Part shown: piece after piece, positions 19,468 to 28,163 of the stretch
Layout: every line of letters begins with the position of its first letter
Numbering within the stretch: position 1 is the first letter of the stretch
Assembly (NCBI RefSeq): GCF_000754805.1
Contig: NZ_KN150731.1
Span: 3,397,886 to 3,461,885, forward strand
Reading direction: 5' to 3'
DNA from: Yersinia frederiksenii ATCC 33641
Lineage (GTDB): Bacteria > Pseudomonadota > Gammaproteobacteria > Enterobacterales > Enterobacteriaceae
DNA length: 64,000 bases
Program-made: the position numbers and the translations under genes
Notes under the pieces: model-generated
The model's input: the letters and a program-made list of their open reading frames with translations, nothing else
The model's database searches: none
Told to the model about the DNA's origin: nothing

Positions 19468-20032
19468 TACTTTCCTTATCCTTTATAGTTTACATGACTA
19501 AAAATAATGTAATTTGGTTAATTTAATTAATGACTAATTTTTTATTAAATATATTTATCACCCTTACTAAAATAAGGTTATTAAATATTTTGATACTAAA
19601 TTTATAAAAAAGAACACTGTTCCATTTCAGGTGGATTTGAATTCTAGGGCAAAGTTTTTGGACTTTTGTGATCCAGATCTATCTTATGAATTATCTGTAA
19701 ATAAATGATTTAAACTGTGATTGATATCAAATTAAATATCCATTTTAGACGTTTTTTAGTCAATTTAAATAATTATGTGTTTTTTTTAGTTCTTAAAATG
19801 AAGATTTTAATTTATTGTTTTATATGGTTTATTTTATTTATTGCCATTTTTTTGTCATTTTTCAAATGTGATCTCAAGCAGAAATTCATAAATGGAATTA
19901 AGTTTTGTTTTTTATGGTGTAGTTTTTTGTTTTTCTCTGAGTTCTAATGTTATCGAGTGTTTCGTGATTTTATTCTGTTATTTAAATTCCTGGGTAAATT
20001 CAAAAAAACTAGATATCAACGAGGACGCTGAG
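19468..20032. promoter_or_regulatory. Divergent promoter region of the polysaccharide locus with CRP-like sites
   Basis: 565 bp between divergently read operons, very AT-rich. Two candidate CRP sites are visible: TGTGA-N6-TCAAA at 19716-19731, and TGTGATCCAGATC, which keeps the left half and centre of the consensus, at 19667-19679. Open frames here (19717-19947 and the upstream extension of the next gene) are Phe/Leu-rich artefacts of AT composition. I see no local regulator gene. Confidence 0.45.
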
Positions 20033-21346
20033 ATGAAGACAAAAATGATAATGTCAAAAGTAAAAATAAAATCTTTGCTGTTATTAACTTATTTAGCCAT
20101 GGGGATTCCTTCTCTTCACGCAGCAGAAACCTTGCAAGTGTGGATCCGTGCGAGTAATGATTCCAAGAATATTTATAAAACCGAAGCCGAGACATTTGAG
20201 AAAAAAACTGGCATTAAGATTGAATATTTCAATGCAACAACAGATTTTGAACAGCGCCTGGCGCGGGCTGCTGCGGGTAACGCGCTGCCAGATTTGATTT
20301 TCAATGATGCGGTGGCAATTGGCCAGTTTGTTCAACTGGGTATTGTTGAGCCGATAGAGCCAAAAAATATCATTGGCGGAGAGAATATCTTCGATACCGC
20401 TTGGAAAAGTGCTCAATATATTGATGGCAAATATTATGGCGTGCCAACTTCAGCACAAACTTTTGCCTTGTTTATCCGCAAAGATTGGCGGGAAAAACTG
20501 GGGCTAGAGCAACCGAAAAACTGGCAAGATATCAGCGCGTTGGCTAAGGCATTTACTTTTAATGACCCCGATGGCAATGGCAAAAACGACACCTACGGCT
20601 TTATTCTGCCAGCATCAACCACCCGCGGTTATGCCAGTTGGTTTATCAGCTCCTATCTCTGGCAAGCCGGCGGTGACTTTATTCGCCCAGTAGGTGAGGG
20701 CAAGTTTAAAGGTTCTTTGGAAGAGCCTGCAGCGACTGAAACCTTGAGTTTCATGCGTGGCATGGTGTGTGACAAAACCGTTCAGCCGGGGGCAATTAAC
20801 GCCACGACGGCAGATGCTATCCCTTCATTCCGATCTGGCCAAAGCGGCATGTTCTTCTCCGGCCCGTATCACATTGCTTTATTTGATAAAGATCCCGGTA
20901 AAGACGCTTTCGAAGTGATCCCGCCACCAGCAGGGCCAACAGGGCAGGCAACACTGGCTGAAGGCACCACGGTGTTTATGATGAAGAGCAGCAAGCAAAA
21001 AGAAGCCGCTCAGAAATTCATCGAATTCATGATTTCACCTGAAGGGCAGCAAATCGGCATGGGAATGGGCAGCAAGAATATGCCGGTAGTGCGGTTGTCG
21101 ATTAACAAACTGGTTGATACCAAAGCGGTTTACAACGATCCGCGCTGGGCAATGTTTGCTGATTTGTACGCCGAGCATGGTCGCTATATTCCGCAAGTGC
21201 CTAACTGGACGCCGATTCGCCAAGTGACGTCTGAAGGTTTCAACCGCATCTTAGCCAGCTGTGACAGTGATATCCCTGCCGAATTGAAAGCAGTGAATCA
21301 GAAAGTGAATGATGAGTTGGCTAAACAGAATGTCTTAGGGCAGTGA
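20033..21346 (+). CDS. Carbohydrate ABC transporter substrate-binding protein
   Basis: Family-1 (MalE-like) extracellular solute-binding protein, 437 aa. The open frame extends further upstream, but ATG 20033 follows GAGGA (20021-20025) and begins a proper signal peptide: KIKSLLLLTYLAMGIPSLHA, cleaved before AETLQVW at residue 31. Typical stretches are YYGVPTSAQTFALFIRKDWR, FRSGQSGMFFSGPYHI and FIEFMISPEGQQIG. It is first in the importer operon (20033-25385) and should bind the oligosaccharides released by the periplasmic lyase. Confidence 0.9.
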   Translation: MKTKMIMSKVKIKSLLLLTYLAMGIPSLHAAETLQVWIRASNDSKNIYKTEAETFEKKTGIKIEYFNATTDFEQRLARAAAGNALPDLIFNDAVAIGQFVQLGIVEPIEPKNIIGGENIFDTAWKSAQYIDGKYYGVPTSAQTFALFIRKDWREKLGLEQPKNWQDISALAKAFTFNDPDGNGKNDTYGFILPASTTRGYASWFISSYLWQAGGDFIRPVGEGKFKGSLEEPAATETLSFMRGMVCDKTVQPGAINATTADAIPSFRSGQSGMFFSGPYHIALFDKDPGKDAFEVIPPPAGPTGQATLAEGTTVFMMKSSKQKEAAQKFIEFMISPEGQQIGMGMGSKNMPVVRLSINKLVDTKAVYNDPRWAMFADLYAEHGRYIPQVPNWTPIRQVTSEGFNRILASCDSDIPAELKAVNQKVNDELAKQNVLGQ

Positions 21347-21353
21347 GTAAATC

Positions 21354-22238
21354 ATGATAACGCTAACCCCCCGACTAAAACGTAATCTGGTCCCGTGGCT
21401 GTTCCTGGCCCCGGCACTGGTCATCTTCACCTGGTTTAAATTCATCCCGATGCTGCAAGGGTTGGTGATGAGTTTTTACAAGGTTAACTTTAACCAGCCA
21501 AATGAGTGGGTCGGGTTTGATAACTTCTCCCGCGCTATGGGTGATGAAGCACTACATTCTGCCGTTATCAATACGCTGTTATATGTGGTGGTCACCATGG
21601 TGGTGGCCGCTTTTATCTCCTTTTTCTTAGCCATGCTATTGGAAGGACCGGCTCGGCACCTGCGTTTTATCCGTACTGCTATCTTCTTGCCTGCGGTAAC
21701 CAGTGCGGCGATCGTCGCCGAAATGTGGCGGATTCTGTTTAACCCAACCAGTAACGGTGTCGTGAACCACATCTTGTCGTGGTTCAGCATTGAAGCGCAG
21801 GGTTTTCTGGCCGATACCGATCAGGCGCTGTGGACTGTGATGATGCTGCATATCTGGAAAGCCGTGCCTTACAACATGGTTATCTTTATTGCCGGGTTAG
21901 CGGGTATCAACCGCGATTTGTATGATGCCTCGAATGTTGATGGTGCCAACTGGTGGAATCGCCTGCGCTATGTCACGTTGCCAGGCATGATCCCCGCGCT
22001 TTCTGTGGTGTTGATGCTGTCGTTTATCCGTGGTTTCCGTGTGTTCGCTGAAGTCTATGCCACGACTGGCGGCGGCCCATCTAATGCGACGGAAATGATC
22101 ATGACCCATATCTACAAACTGGGCTTTGAGCAGTTTGACTATGGCTATGCCTCCGCGGTGTCCTTCCTATTATTCGCCTTCACTGTGGTATTGACGATTT
22201 GTCATCTCACATTGAAAAAGCGCATCGCCCGTTATTAA
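21354..22238 (+). CDS. Carbohydrate ABC transporter permease (MalF type)
   Basis: 294-aa inner-membrane permease with six hydrophobic segments. The EAA loop is GINRDLYDASNVDGANWWNR, which contacts the ATPase. It is the first of the two permeases of the importer, starting 7 bp after the binding-protein gene. Confidence 0.92.
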   Translation: MITLTPRLKRNLVPWLFLAPALVIFTWFKFIPMLQGLVMSFYKVNFNQPNEWVGFDNFSRAMGDEALHSAVINTLLYVVVTMVVAAFISFFLAMLLEGPARHLRFIRTAIFLPAVTSAAIVAEMWRILFNPTSNGVVNHILSWFSIEAQGFLADTDQALWTVMMLHIWKAVPYNMVIFIAGLAGINRDLYDASNVDGANWWNRLRYVTLPGMIPALSVVLMLSFIRGFRVFAEVYATTGGGPSNATEMIMTHIYKLGFEQFDYGYASAVSFLLFAFTVVLTICHLTLKKRIARY

Positions 22239-22257
22239 CCTGAGCCGGAGACTGGTA

Positions 22258-23097
22258 ATGAAAAGTAAAACTTGGAACAGTATCGGCCGCTGGATAATTT
22301 ATGGTCTGCTGCTGGTGGTCTTTGTTGGCCCGTACTGGGGCATTATCGCCACCGCATTCAGTGGGGCACCAGTAAAACCCGGTGAGCTGCTGGCCTGGCC
22401 AAATCAGTTCTCGTGGGAGAACTTTATCTTTGCCTGGATGGATATCGGCGTCTGGCAATACCTGCTGAACTCTATCATCGTGGTGTTCTTCGGCACGGTT
22501 TTGCAAGTGTCAGTCAGTGCGTTGGCGGCTTATGCCCTGGCACGTAAAAAGTTTGTCGGGGTTTCTCTGACCAGCTTGATCATTCTCTCTACTATGATGC
22601 TGCCGGAAGAAGTGATCGCCATCCCTCTTTATATGATCATCAACTGGCGACTGCCGGTGATCGACGCTTCGCTGTACAACAGCTATCTGGGCATGATCTT
22701 GCCGGTTGTCGGCTGGGCTTTCTCTATCTTTGTCCTGACTGAGTTTATGGCGGCTATCCCGAAAGAGCTGGAAGAGGCGGCGCGTATTGATGGTGCCAGT
22801 GAATGGCAAATCTTCTTCCACGTCATCCTGCCATTGGTTAAACCAGCATTGGGCACGGTGGTAACCTTCGGCTTCATCATGATTTGGGACCAATACCTGC
22901 TACCACTGATTGTGGTGAATCAGGACAGTCTGAATACCATTCCGGTGATCCTCGGCACCTTACGTACTGACGAGAGCATCACACCAAATATCTTTATTGC
23001 CATCACTCTGTTGGCGATGTTGCCGAGCATCATCGTGTATCTGGGTCTGCAAAAACATTTCAATCGCGGGATCATGTCTGGCGCGGTTAAAGGCTAG
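22258..23097 (+). CDS. Carbohydrate ABC transporter permease (MalG type)
   Basis: 279-aa second permease with six membrane helices and the EAA loop AIPKELEEAARIDGASEWQI. It ends with the RGIMSGAVKG tail typical of MalG/UgpE relatives. GGAGA lies before the ATG. It forms the heterodimeric channel with the preceding gene product. Confidence 0.93.
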   Translation: MKSKTWNSIGRWIIYGLLLVVFVGPYWGIIATAFSGAPVKPGELLAWPNQFSWENFIFAWMDIGVWQYLLNSIIVVFFGTVLQVSVSALAAYALARKKFVGVSLTSLIILSTMMLPEEVIAIPLYMIINWRLPVIDASLYNSYLGMILPVVGWAFSIFVLTEFMAAIPKELEEAARIDGASEWQIFFHVILPLVKPALGTVVTFGFIMIWDQYLLPLIVVNQDSLNTIPVILGTLRTDESITPNIFIAITLLAMLPSIIVYLGLQKHFNRGIMSGAVKG

Positions 23098-23108
23098 GGA
23101 GAAACAAA

Positions 23109-24203
23109 ATGGGATCGGTTGTACTTAAAAATGTCTGTAAATCTTACGGTGACACCCATGTGATCCGCGATGTATCGCTGGAAATTCCTGATGGTGAGTT
23201 CTGTGTGTTAGTCGGCCCTAGTGGCTGCGGGAAATCCACCTTATTGCGCATGATTGCCGGGCTGGAGGAGATCTCCGGCGGCACGGTGGGTATCAATGAT
23301 AAAGATGTCACTGACGTCGAACCTAAGATGCGTGACATCGCCATGGTGTTCCAAAGCTATGCCCTTTATCCGCAGATGACGGTGCGTGAGAACATGGGTT
23401 TTGCGCTGAAAATGGCCAAAATGTCCAAAGCCGACATCAGTAAAAAAGTCGAAACCACGGCAGAGTTACTGGGCTTGCAGGCATTGTTGGAGCGGCTACC
23501 CAAAGATTTATCTGGCGGACAGCGCCAGCGTGTCGCCATGGGGCGGGCCATTGTGCGTAATCCACAGGTATTTTTGTTCGATGAGCCTTTGTCGAATCTG
23601 GATGCCAAATTGCGTACTCAAGTGCGAGGCGAGATCCGCGAATTGCACCAGCGGCTGAAAACGACCTCGGTCTATGTGACCCATGACCAGATAGAAGCGA
23701 TGACCATGGGGCAGATGATCGTGGTGCTGCGTGAAGGGCAGATTGAGCAGGTCGGCACACCATTAGATCTTTATGATCGCCCGGCCAATCTGTTTGTTGC
23801 CGGCTTTATCGGATCACCAGAGATCAATCAGTTGAAAGGGACGGTGGTGCAACAGGGGGCAGAATTCCTGCTACGGCTTGAAGACGGCTCCTTACTGACA
23901 CTGCCTGCAGGTTTGCAAGTAACGGAAGGGCAAAACGTGGTGTACGCCATTCGTCCAGAGCAGGTCAATGTGGTGGATGAGACCCACAGCGCCAGCGCGC
24001 TAAAAGCCACTATTACGGCGATTGAAAATACGGGCTCGGATATGCAGCTGTTTTGCAGCACTGGCGGCGGGCGTTTTACTTCGGTATTTAAACAGCGCCT
24101 GGCGGTGAATGAGGGGGAAACGGTCTACCTGCAGCCTAAGCTGGCCGGTATCCACATTTTTGATGCTGCCACCGGCGTGCGGGTTGCCTGTCAGGCTGCA
24201 TAA
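23109..24203 (+). CDS. Carbohydrate ABC transporter ATPase (MalK/UgpC type)
   Basis: 364 aa. Walker A GPSGCGKST is at residues 36-44, the ABC signature is LSGGQRQRVAMGRA and Walker B is VFLFDEPLSNLD. A C-terminal OB-fold regulatory domain follows (residues about 240-364; YAIRPEQVNV). This completes a self-contained importer, so the lyases and transporter form one functional unit. Confidence 0.94.
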   Translation: MGSVVLKNVCKSYGDTHVIRDVSLEIPDGEFCVLVGPSGCGKSTLLRMIAGLEEISGGTVGINDKDVTDVEPKMRDIAMVFQSYALYPQMTVRENMGFALKMAKMSKADISKKVETTAELLGLQALLERLPKDLSGGQRQRVAMGRAIVRNPQVFLFDEPLSNLDAKLRTQVRGEIRELHQRLKTTSVYVTHDQIEAMTMGQMIVVLREGQIEQVGTPLDLYDRPANLFVAGFIGSPEINQLKGTVVQQGAEFLLRLEDGSLLTLPAGLQVTEGQNVVYAIRPEQVNVVDETHSASALKATITAIENTGSDMQLFCSTGGGRFTSVFKQRLAVNEGETVYLQPKLAGIHIFDAATGVRVACQAA

Positions 24204-24215
24204 GGACGTAATCCC

Positions 24216-25385
24216 ATGACGCCAATAAAAACGTCTGCGACACCGATGAAATTGTATACCTTGGATACTGATTGCTTAATGAAAGCCAAGGCGGTATTGC
24301 AGCAGCCATTTTCACCTTTGCAGCCAGCGTTACGCCGGTTATTAAGTGAAGCAGATGCTCTGCGGGACCAGCCGCCGGAGAGTGTGACGCACAAAACACT
24401 GCTGCCGGTGAGTGGCGACATTCACGATTACTACAGTTTTGGTACTTACTGGTGGCCGAATCCGCGCAAACCCAACGGATTGCCTTATGTGCGTCGTGAT
24501 GGTCATACTAATCCGCAAAGCCAAAATGACGATACTGATACCCAGCGCATTGAGCGCATGTGTGACCGCTGCCTGACACTGGGGCTGGCTTACTATTTTA
24601 CCGGCAACAGCCGCTATGCACAGGTGGCGGCAGAACAGATTCGTTGCTGGTTTTTAGATGCCAAAACGCGCATGAATCCGCATCTGAACTATGGTCAAGC
24701 CATTCCTGGTATTGTCTCTGGCCGAGGCACGGGGCTGATTGATACCCGCCTGATGTGGATGGTGATTGATACTATCGGTTTGATACTGCCCGCCAAGCTG
24801 CTGGATACCGAGGATACCGCCGTCTTGCAGCAATGGTTCCGCGACTTTAACCACTGGATGTTCCACAGTGAAGTGGGCCACTCTGAATATGTCTGGCACA
24901 ACAATCACGGCACTTGGTATGACGTACAGCGCGCAGCTAATGCCATGTTTTATGGTGATCGCGGGCTGGTCTCCACCATTATTAGGCAAGGAATAACGCA
25001 GCGGCTCGCAGCGCAAATTGCACAAGATGGCAAGCAGTGGATGGAGCTGGAACGAACAGTACCGTTCCACTATTCCTTGTTCAATCTGGAGGCGCATCTG
25101 CTGTTATGCCGCTATGGCGAACATGTTGAAATTGATCGCTGGGAGTGGGTGCAGGATGGCCGTAATGTGCAGCAGGGAATCGACTATCTACTGCCCTTTA
25201 TTGCTGAACCTGAATTGTGGCCCTACCGTGATCTACGCGGCATCGATTATGACAGCGCACTGCGGCTGTTATTACAGGCGGCCAGGGGTTATCCAAAAGA
25301 AGCTCAACGTTATCAGGCGGTACTCGCTACTTTACCGCCAGAGACACTGACATCCCGTGATCGTCTGTTATGGCAGAGTGAGTAG
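24216..25385 (+). CDS. Cytoplasmic alginate-lyase-domain protein (PF05426-like)
   Basis: 389 aa, a paralogue of the secreted lyase at 18247-19467. Shared blocks are YYSFGTYWWPNPRKPNG, TRMNPHLNYGQAIPG, HNNHGTWYDVQ and VPFHYSLFNLEAHLL. It has no signal peptide (MTPIKTSATPMKLYTLD), so it should act inside the cell. AAGGACG lies before the ATG, 12 bp after the ATPase gene, in the importer operon. One lyase outside and one inside, plus the heparinase-like enzyme, suggest stepwise breakdown of one uronate-containing polymer. The exact linkage specificity is unknown. Confidence 0.85.
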   Translation: MTPIKTSATPMKLYTLDTDCLMKAKAVLQQPFSPLQPALRRLLSEADALRDQPPESVTHKTLLPVSGDIHDYYSFGTYWWPNPRKPNGLPYVRRDGHTNPQSQNDDTDTQRIERMCDRCLTLGLAYYFTGNSRYAQVAAEQIRCWFLDAKTRMNPHLNYGQAIPGIVSGRGTGLIDTRLMWMVIDTIGLILPAKLLDTEDTAVLQQWFRDFNHWMFHSEVGHSEYVWHNNHGTWYDVQRAANAMFYGDRGLVSTIIRQGITQRLAAQIAQDGKQWMELERTVPFHYSLFNLEAHLLLCRYGEHVEIDRWEWVQDGRNVQQGIDYLLPFIAEPELWPYRDLRGIDYDSALRLLLQAARGYPKEAQRYQAVLATLPPETLTSRDRLLWQSE

Positions 25386-25433
25386 AAAGGCACATGTGAT
25401 GTACAATCAGGGCTGTTTTTCAGTCAGTGAGTG

Positions 25434-25892
25434 ATGTCAATAATGAGTGATGTGAATAATCCTGATGACCTGTCGATCATTACCCGCTTCCTGCGCCGGC
25501 AGCATGTACTGACGCTGTGCGCTGGTAGCGGTATGGATATGTGGTGTGCCAACTGTTTTTATGTGTTTGATGAAGCAACAATGGCGCTTTATCTGATGAC
25601 AGAAAAGCATACCCGTCACGGCGAACTGATGCAGATTAACCCGCAGGTTGTCGGCACTATCGCTACAGCAGCAAGCAGTGTGGCATTGATAAAAGGTATT
25701 CAATATCGCGGTGAAATAACCCTATTACAGGGCGAGGCTGAACAAGCTGCCCGTCAACGCTATTGCCGCCGTTTCCCCGTGGCAAAAGTGGCTTCCGCCC
25801 CTCTTTGGCAGTTGACGCTGCTGGAAATCAAGATGACCAATAATACCCTCGGTTTCGGTAAAAAATTGCACTGGAATGCCCCTCGTCCTTAA
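25434..25892 (+). CDS. yhbP: UPF0306 protein YhbP
   Basis: Small protein of the FMN-binding split-barrel type, 152 aa, function unknown. [21 protein letters not shown]-like text, [21 protein letters not shown] and [12 protein letters not shown] match E. coli YhbP. The start is uncertain between GTG 25431, ATG 25434 and ATG 25443. The last codons (N-A-P-R-P and the TAA) lie in the end of a deleted ERIC element, so the natural C-terminus has been replaced. In E. coli this gene follows yhbQ. Confidence 0.88.
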   Translation: MSIMSDVNNPDDLSIITRFLRRQHVLTLCAGSGMDMWCANCFYVFDEATMALYLMTEKHTRHGELMQINPQVVGTIATAASSVALIKGIQYRGEITLLQGEAEQAARQRYCRRFPVAKVASAPLWQLTLLEIKMTNNTLGFGKKLHWNAPRP

Positions 25893-25949
25893 AGCCGCAG
25901 GGGTGTTGGCCGCGTTCATCTATCTGCAACTCCAATGACTTTGGGCATA
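25877..25949 (-). repeat. Internally deleted ERIC element overlapping the yhbP stop
   Basis: Both ends of an ERIC in reverse orientation are present: TGCCCCTCGTCCTTAAAG..GCAGGGGTGTTGGCCGC and TGCAACTCCAATGACTTTGG. The middle of about 50 bp is missing, giving 73 bp. It supplies the yhbP stop codon. Confidence 0.75.
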
Positions 25950-26071
25950 ATCTCTTGGTTCTGATTATAACTGGCTGTTTTCCCGTGTTATGTCATAGTG
26001 TTTCTAGTATGTATTATCGATAACAATTAATTTAAATAATTATCTCCGCGCTTTTTTGCGGCGTTAGCGCC

Positions 26072-26197
26072 TATATCCAAGTAACTTCGAGATTCAGGTA
26101 AGCGGCAATCGAGCTAATCCCCAGGAGCTTAGATATCTAAGGACTGGGGTGAGCAAGGGCAGCCAACACCCCTGCATCTTGAAGGGCGACGGGTATT
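26072..26197 (+). repeat. ERIC element (full length, forward) before yraR
   Basis: A 126-bp element from TATATCC (26072) to GGGTATT (about 26197) with the canonical core CCCCAGGAGCTTAG and GGACTGGGGTGAGC. It is the copy closest to the E. coli consensus. With the deleted copy at 25877 it fills most of the 319-bp yhbP-yraR space and ends about 15 bp before the yraR start. Confidence 0.93.
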
Positions 26198-26211
26198 TAT
26201 CGGGAGGTCAA

Positions 26212-26844
26212 ATGACGAAGGTATTATTGCTGGGAGCGAGTGGCTTAGTCGGGGGCGAACTGCTGCGCTTGCTACGTTTGGATGCCAGAGTAACATCCAT
26301 TATTGCGCCGACTCGTCAGCCATTACCTGCTTCGAATAAACTGATTAATCCGCAGGGTGAGAATATCACCGAGTTGCTGAAAACCTTGGCTGAACCGGTG
26401 GATTTGGTCTTCTGTTGCTTGGGTACCACGCGTAAGCAAGCAGGAAGTCAATCGGCATTTCGTCAGGTCGATTATCGCCTAGTGTTGGCAGCCGGTGAAA
26501 CAGGGTTACGGCTGGGGGCGCGGCATTTTCTGCTGGTGAGCGCGATGGGTGCTAACCCCAACTCTTGGATATTCTATAACCGTACTAAAGGTGAAGCCGA
26601 GCGGGATTTACAAAGCCAAGGTTGGCCACAACTTACGTTTGCCCGCCCCTCTATGTTGGCAGGCAAGCGCGCAGCCCCACGTCTGATGGAAAGTCTCAGT
26701 GCGCCTCTGTTTGCCTTACTACCGGATAAATGGCGCTTAATTAAAGCCAAGGATGTCGCGCAAGCACTGTTGGATGAGGCTTTTGCCCCGCCACAAGAGG
26801 GCGTTAAAATTTTGACCTCTGCCCAGATGCAGCGCGCATCATAA
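26212..26844 (+). CDS. yraR: NAD(P)-binding Rossmann-fold oxidoreductase YraR
   Basis: 210-aa atypical short-chain dehydrogenase/epimerase-like protein. Residues 8-14 are the nucleotide-binding GASGLVG. LVFCCLGTTRKQAGSQ, LVSAMGANPNS and YNRTKGEAE (YxxxK) follow. GGGAGG at 26202-26207 fixes the ATG at 26212. An in-frame GTG at 26149 lies inside the ERIC and is unlikely to be used. The end overlaps the convergent phnP by 6 bp. Substrate unknown. Confidence 0.88.
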   Translation: MTKVLLLGASGLVGGELLRLLRLDARVTSIIAPTRQPLPASNKLINPQGENITELLKTLAEPVDLVFCCLGTTRKQAGSQSAFRQVDYRLVLAAGETGLRLGARHFLLVSAMGANPNSWIFYNRTKGEAERDLQSQGWPQLTFARPSMLAGKRAAPRLMESLSAPLFALLPDKWRLIKAKDVAQALLDEAFAPPQEGVKILTSAQMQRAS

Positions 26845-27591
26845 TAAGGATATTGTCTGATTATCTCGGGCAATTATCACCTCTGCCGGGAGTACATTAT
26901 CGAGCGCCCATGCATCCAACTGGTGGCTGATGTGTGTCAGCCATGTTGTTTTTGGCTTCAATAAATCACTAATGGCAAGTGCCAATGTCACGTCATTATG
27001 ATTGCGCGGTGCCGGTGATTGTGGCGGATGACTGCAATCGATCACCAGTAAATCAATCTCTTTACTGGCCAAAAATAGCGCGCTGTCAGCAGGTAACCCA
27101 ATAGTGTCCGTCAGATAGGCAATCGCCCTATTAGGGCTTTGCAGCAAATAGCCAAAGGTGATTTTGGAGTGATTTAAGGGCACCGGAGTCACTCGTAAAG
27201 CGCCAAATAGGATAGGTTTAAATGGGCTTAACGGCGGCTGAAAAGCCAGTATTCCCGGGTGCTTATACAGATCGTCACAACCGTCAGGATCCGGTGGGCC
27301 GTAAACCGGAATTGAATTTCCATACCCCCAGCGCAACGGAAATAACCCCTGAACATGATCCATGTGGTAATGTGTAAGCAAAAAACGCTGAATTTGCCCC
27401 GCCGTAAACCGATTTTCCAGTGTGGGTAGCCCCGCATCAATCAATGTGGTTTCCCCCTGATAACGCAGCATGGCACTACAAGGCTGACGGCACAGTGCGG
27501 GTTGTCGTCTGGCGGTTACGCAAACCACACAGTCACAACCAAACACCGGCACCTGTTGGGCGCATCCCGTCCCGAGCAATGTTAGTTCCAT
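26839..27591 (-). CDS. phnP: Phosphoribosyl cyclic phosphodiesterase PhnP
   Basis: Metallo-beta-lactamase-fold hydrolase that opens the 1,2-cyclic phosphate of 5-phosphoribosyl 1,2-cyclic phosphate, the product of C-P lyase. The metal site LTHYHMDHVQGL is visible, as is the structural zinc-type Cys cluster near the N-terminus (GCDCVVCVTARRQ). Length is 250 aa. It overlaps phnN by 10 bp and is the last gene of the C-P lyase operon. Confidence 0.93.
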   Translation of the reverse strand: MELTLLGTGCAQQVPVFGCDCVVCVTARRQPALCRQPCSAMLRYQGETTLIDAGLPTLENRFTAGQIQRFLLTHYHMDHVQGLFPLRWGYGNSIPVYGPPDPDGCDDLYKHPGILAFQPPLSPFKPILFGALRVTPVPLNHSKITFGYLLQSPNRAIAYLTDTIGLPADSALFLASKEIDLLVIDCSHPPQSPAPRNHNDVTLALAISDLLKPKTTWLTHISHQLDAWALDNVLPAEVIIARDNQTISLL

Positions 27592-28163
27592 GTTTGACTC
27601 CCCATTTCGTTATTTACAGGGATATTATCTGCCAGTAATTGCTGAAACTGCTCTAGTGTGTGCTGTAACTCACCATCATTACACAGCCGCAGGCAATTGA
27701 GGGGGAGCTGCTGTTGATAATGTTGCGCCCGCAGTAAGCGCTCACTGATTTGCTCGCTGTTTTCCCGCCCACGCTGTTGTAGGCGCTGCGCCAGAATTGC
27801 CGGGGAAACCGTCAAACACAGTGGCAATAATTGGTGGTGATAGCGCAGCTCAACTTGGGGTAAATAGGCTCTAGAGCCATTCACCACCACATCTAGCCCA
27901 TGTTGCAGCCAGATATCTATCTCAATGCCGACCCCATAATGGTGCTGATGCGCCTGCCAATAGAGAGCAAATAACCCCTGTTTTGCCCGCAATAAAAATT
28001 CCTGTTCACTTAACGCAATATGATTTTCAGCACCGGCATGGGCCTCGCGGGTAATATAGCGGTGTGCCACCACCATATTGGCCGGCATGGCAGCCCGCAG
28101 AGCAGACAGCAGGCAATCCTTGCCAGCACCGGAAGCCCCCATCAAATAGATTAAGCGCGCCAT
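27582..28163 (-). CDS. phnN: Ribose 1,5-bisphosphate phosphokinase PhnN
   Basis: Kinase that makes PRPP from ribose 1,5-bisphosphate, linking phosphonate breakdown to nucleotide synthesis. The P-loop is LMGASGAGKD at residues 7-16, followed by guanylate-kinase-like sequence. Length is 193 aa. The start overlaps the phnM stop by one base. In E. coli phnO lies between phnN and phnP; it is absent here. Confidence 0.93.
   Translation of the reverse strand: MARLIYLMGASGAGKDCLLSALRAAMPANMVVAHRYITREAHAGAENHIALSEQEFLLRAKQGLFALYWQAHQHHYGVGIEIDIWLQHGLDVVVNGSRAYLPQVELRYHHQLLPLCLTVSPAILAQRLQQRGRENSEQISERLLRAQHYQQQLPLNCLRLCNDGELQHTLEQFQQLLADNIPVNNEMGSQTWN

Noticed and set aside
19717-20032. Phe/Ile-rich ORFs and a long N-terminal extension before the solute-binding protein
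   Set aside because: The signal peptide and GAGGA ribosome site define the start at 20033; upstream coding text is AT-composition noise.
26149-26211. GTG start inside the ERIC giving a 21-residue N-terminal extension of YraR
   Set aside because: A strong GGGAGG lies just before ATG 26212, which matches the normal start of the family.
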